DNA of 6,174 nucleotides from an uncultured Pseudomonas sp. (lineage in GTDB: Bacteria; Pseudomonadota; Gammaproteobacteria; Pseudomonadales; Pseudomonadaceae), in assembly GCA_946886875.1 (NCBI GenBank), contig CAMPJN010000240.1, positions 1 to 6,174 on the forward strand, read 5' to 3'. This document shows positions 5,045 through 6,174 of the stretch, piece after piece (positions within the stretch are counted from its first letter, which is position 1; each line of letters starts with the position of its first letter). The position numbers and the translations under genes were made by a program. The notes under the pieces were generated by a model. It was not told the origin of the DNA. It saw only the letters and a list, made by a program, of their open reading frames with translations, and made no database searches.

Positions 5045-5352
5045 CAGGCGTAAACCCGTTGGCCGCGATAGATGCGTATCGAACCGCTGGTTTTGCCGAC
5101 ATGGGCGCTTTCCAGCAGAGAAGGGGGCAGGGCGACGCTGGTAGCCGGTTTGGCCGCAGGCGTGGTCTTGTCGCTGAATTGGGCCAGGCGCTGGCCGAGT
5201 TGGCGGGTTTCTTCATCGCTGGAGAACAGGCAGGCGCTGAGCATCGCATTGATCGCGTCGGGCTGGCTGAGGCGGATATCCATCGCCAGTTCGCTGCGCA
5301 AACGCCGACGTAACGCTTGCATGCAGTCCAACATCGCTTTGTTCAGTTCCAT
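5044..5352 (-). CDS. Small uncharacterised protein, 102 residues
   Basis: I do not recognise a named family. The first 60 residues look alpha-helical and amphipathic, with a basic stretch RRRLR (15-19). A Pro/Ala-rich linker (about 64-78) follows. The end is a short strand-like tail, SIRIYRGQRVYA (91-102), whose YRG plus Tyr pattern vaguely recalls the short YRG repeats of DUF4278 proteins; that similarity is too short to rely on. There is no signal peptide or membrane segment, so it is probably cytoplasmic. The gene call rests on an AG- and G-rich ribosome site (5356-5364, GGGGGAAGG read on the minus strand) just before the ATG, on good codon use, and on neat packing: only two bases separate its stop from that of the convergent epimerase-type gene. 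It is divergent from the coiled-coil membrane protein gene. Confidence 0.75.
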   Translation of the reverse strand: MELNKAMLDCMQALRRRLRSELAMDIRLSQPDAINAMLSACLFSSDEETRQLGQRLAQFSDKTTPAAKPATSVALPPSLLESAHVGKTSGSIRIYRGQRVYA

Positions 5353-5542
5353 GTGCCTTCCCCCTGTGTGGTTATCGCGCGCTCCGGAGTTCGTCTTGTC
5401 GCGAACCGCCGGTAAGGACGCATAAGGGGAACTGCAAGGCTTGTACCAGGTCAGGTTTTACTCGGTTGCGGGCGTCGGGGCCGGGTCCGAGGCCCACTTT
5501 AGCGCCCTTCATCGGTGCGCATCGCACTGGAGCTGCGCAACG

Positions 5543-5571
5543 CTGAAGCGGGCCGTGCTTACCGGTATACT
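5543..5571 (+). promoter_or_regulatory. Candidate sigma-70 promoter of the coiled-coil membrane protein gene
   Basis: TATACT (5566-5571) matches five of six -10 bases. CTGAAG (5543-5548), 17 bp upstream, is a weak -35. Initiation would fall near 5578, about 36 bases before the ATG at 5614. The rest of the 261-bp gap between the divergent genes holds a short GGGCC/GGCCC stem (5478-5495) and a CTCCGGAG palindrome (5382-5389), but no gene I can support. No convincing promoter was found for the minus-strand gene. Confidence 0.5.
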
Positions 5572-5613
5572 GCGCGGCATTTCGCGCTATCAGCACTTTC
5601 TTGAAGGTTTCCC

Positions 5614-6174
5614 ATGCGTAACGATGCCCACGACGAACTCGATCATGTGCCCAGCCTCCGCGCCGAATCCCGCGACCGCGACGACTTCATCGATCATCAC
5701 GAGCCCGCCACCCCCGCGCCTGCCTATAGCCGTGGCGCCGTGGCGGCACCGGTCAAGGGCGTCAGCACCGGGCCGCTTTGGGCCCTGGTCGGCGCGCTGA
5801 CCATCGCCTTGGGCGGGCTGGGTTGGTGGAGCTTTCAGCAGATCGGCCTGATGGAGCAGCAATTGGTCGCCACCCAGGAAAGCTTTGCCCGCATCAGCGA
5901 AGAAGCCGCCGGGCGTATCCAGGATATTTCCGGCAAGGTGGTGGCCACCGAGTCGTCCGTTACCAGCGGCAGCGAAGCGCTCAAGTTGCAGGTCAAGCAG
6001 CTGGAAAACAAACTCGCCGAGTTGAGCAAGCAGCAGCAGTCGGTAGCTGCGGCCCAGGGCGGCCAGGGCAAACGCATCGAGCAATTGGCTGGCGAGCTGA
6101 AAGCTCAGCAAGGCGCGGTGAGCAAGTTCGACGGCAGCCTGAAAACCCTCGGCAGCGAGCAGGCGACGCTGAAG
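5614..6174 (+). CDS. Single-pass membrane protein with long coiled coil, truncated by the window edge
   Basis: 187 codons are present with no stop before the window ends, so the 3' end is missing. The N-terminal 50 residues are polar and charged (acidic stretches such as DRDDFIDHHE, 21-30), then Pro/Ala-rich. One hydrophobic segment (about 54-72, including WALVGALTIALGG) is followed by WW. From about residue 74 onward the chain is rich in Gln, Glu, Lys, Ala, Ser and Leu with heptad-like spacing (LKLQVKQLENKLAELSKQQQ begins at 122), suggesting a long coiled coil. The probable topology is N-terminus in the cytoplasm and coiled coil in the periplasm. GAAGG (5603-5607) sits six bases before the ATG. 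Such proteins are often annotated loosely as ATPase or hypothetical in pseudomonads, but no nucleotide-binding motif is visible here. Role unknown; envelope or cell-division scaffolding is only a guess from architecture. Confidence 0.82.
   Translation, partial: MRNDAHDELDHVPSLRAESRDRDDFIDHHEPATPAPAYSRGAVAAPVKGVSTGPLWALVGALTIALGGLGWWSFQQIGLMEQQLVATQESFARISEEAAGRIQDISGKVVATESSVTSGSEALKLQVKQLENKLAELSKQQQSVAAAQGGQGKRIEQLAGELKAQQGAVSKFDGSLKTLGSEQATLK

Noticed and set aside
5372..5596. Minus-strand frame in the divergent intergenic region
   Set aside because: No ribosome site, no protein-like features, and it would overlap the promoter of the downstream plus-strand gene.
1..6174. CRISPR array, tRNA or rRNA genes, toxin-antitoxin or defence genes
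   Set aside because: I looked for regularly spaced repeats, cloverleaf-like segments and recognisable defence proteins on both strands and saw none.

Overview
The window looks like ordinary chromosomal DNA of a Pseudomonas or close relative. It is GC-rich with strong G/C third-position preference and clear AGGAG-type ribosome sites. The divergent argO/argP pair reads very like the pseudomonad versions of these proteins. I name the genus from protein resemblance recalled from memory, not from a search.

Layout from left to right. Positions 1-247 hold no certain gene. They contain a triple 10-bp tandem repeat, a nested set of inverted repeats with an extended -10 box on the minus strand, and possibly the first codons of a minus-strand gene leaving the window. 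Positions 248-859 (minus) encode an ArgO-type LysE-family amino-acid exporter. Positions 989-1879 (plus, TTG start) encode its divergent LysR-type regulator ArgP/IciA. A perfect 8-bp inverted repeat lies in the argO leader. Positions 2062-2577 (plus) encode a small secreted protein with the look of an 8-stranded outer-membrane barrel. It converges, across two small hairpins, on a minus-strand saccharopine-dehydrogenase-like NAD(P) oxidoreductase (2650-3708). Between that gene and a divergent NAD-dependent epimerase/dehydratase-type gene (4052-5041) lies a 160-168 bp MITE-like foldback element with perfect 19-bp ends. The epimerase gene converges with only 2 bp between stop codons on a small uncharacterised minus-strand gene (5044-5352). 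The window ends inside a plus-strand gene (5614 onward) for a single-pass membrane protein with a long coiled coil.

How the genes relate. The only pair with a clear functional link is argO/argP: in enterobacteria ArgP activates argO in response to arginine and lysine status. The other genes are single transcription units in alternating orientation with no evident shared pathway. I found no defence system, CRISPR array, prophage, tRNA or rRNA. The best candidates for something undescribed are the MITE-like element, the structured region at 69-192, the argO-leader palindrome, and the three proteins of unknown function.
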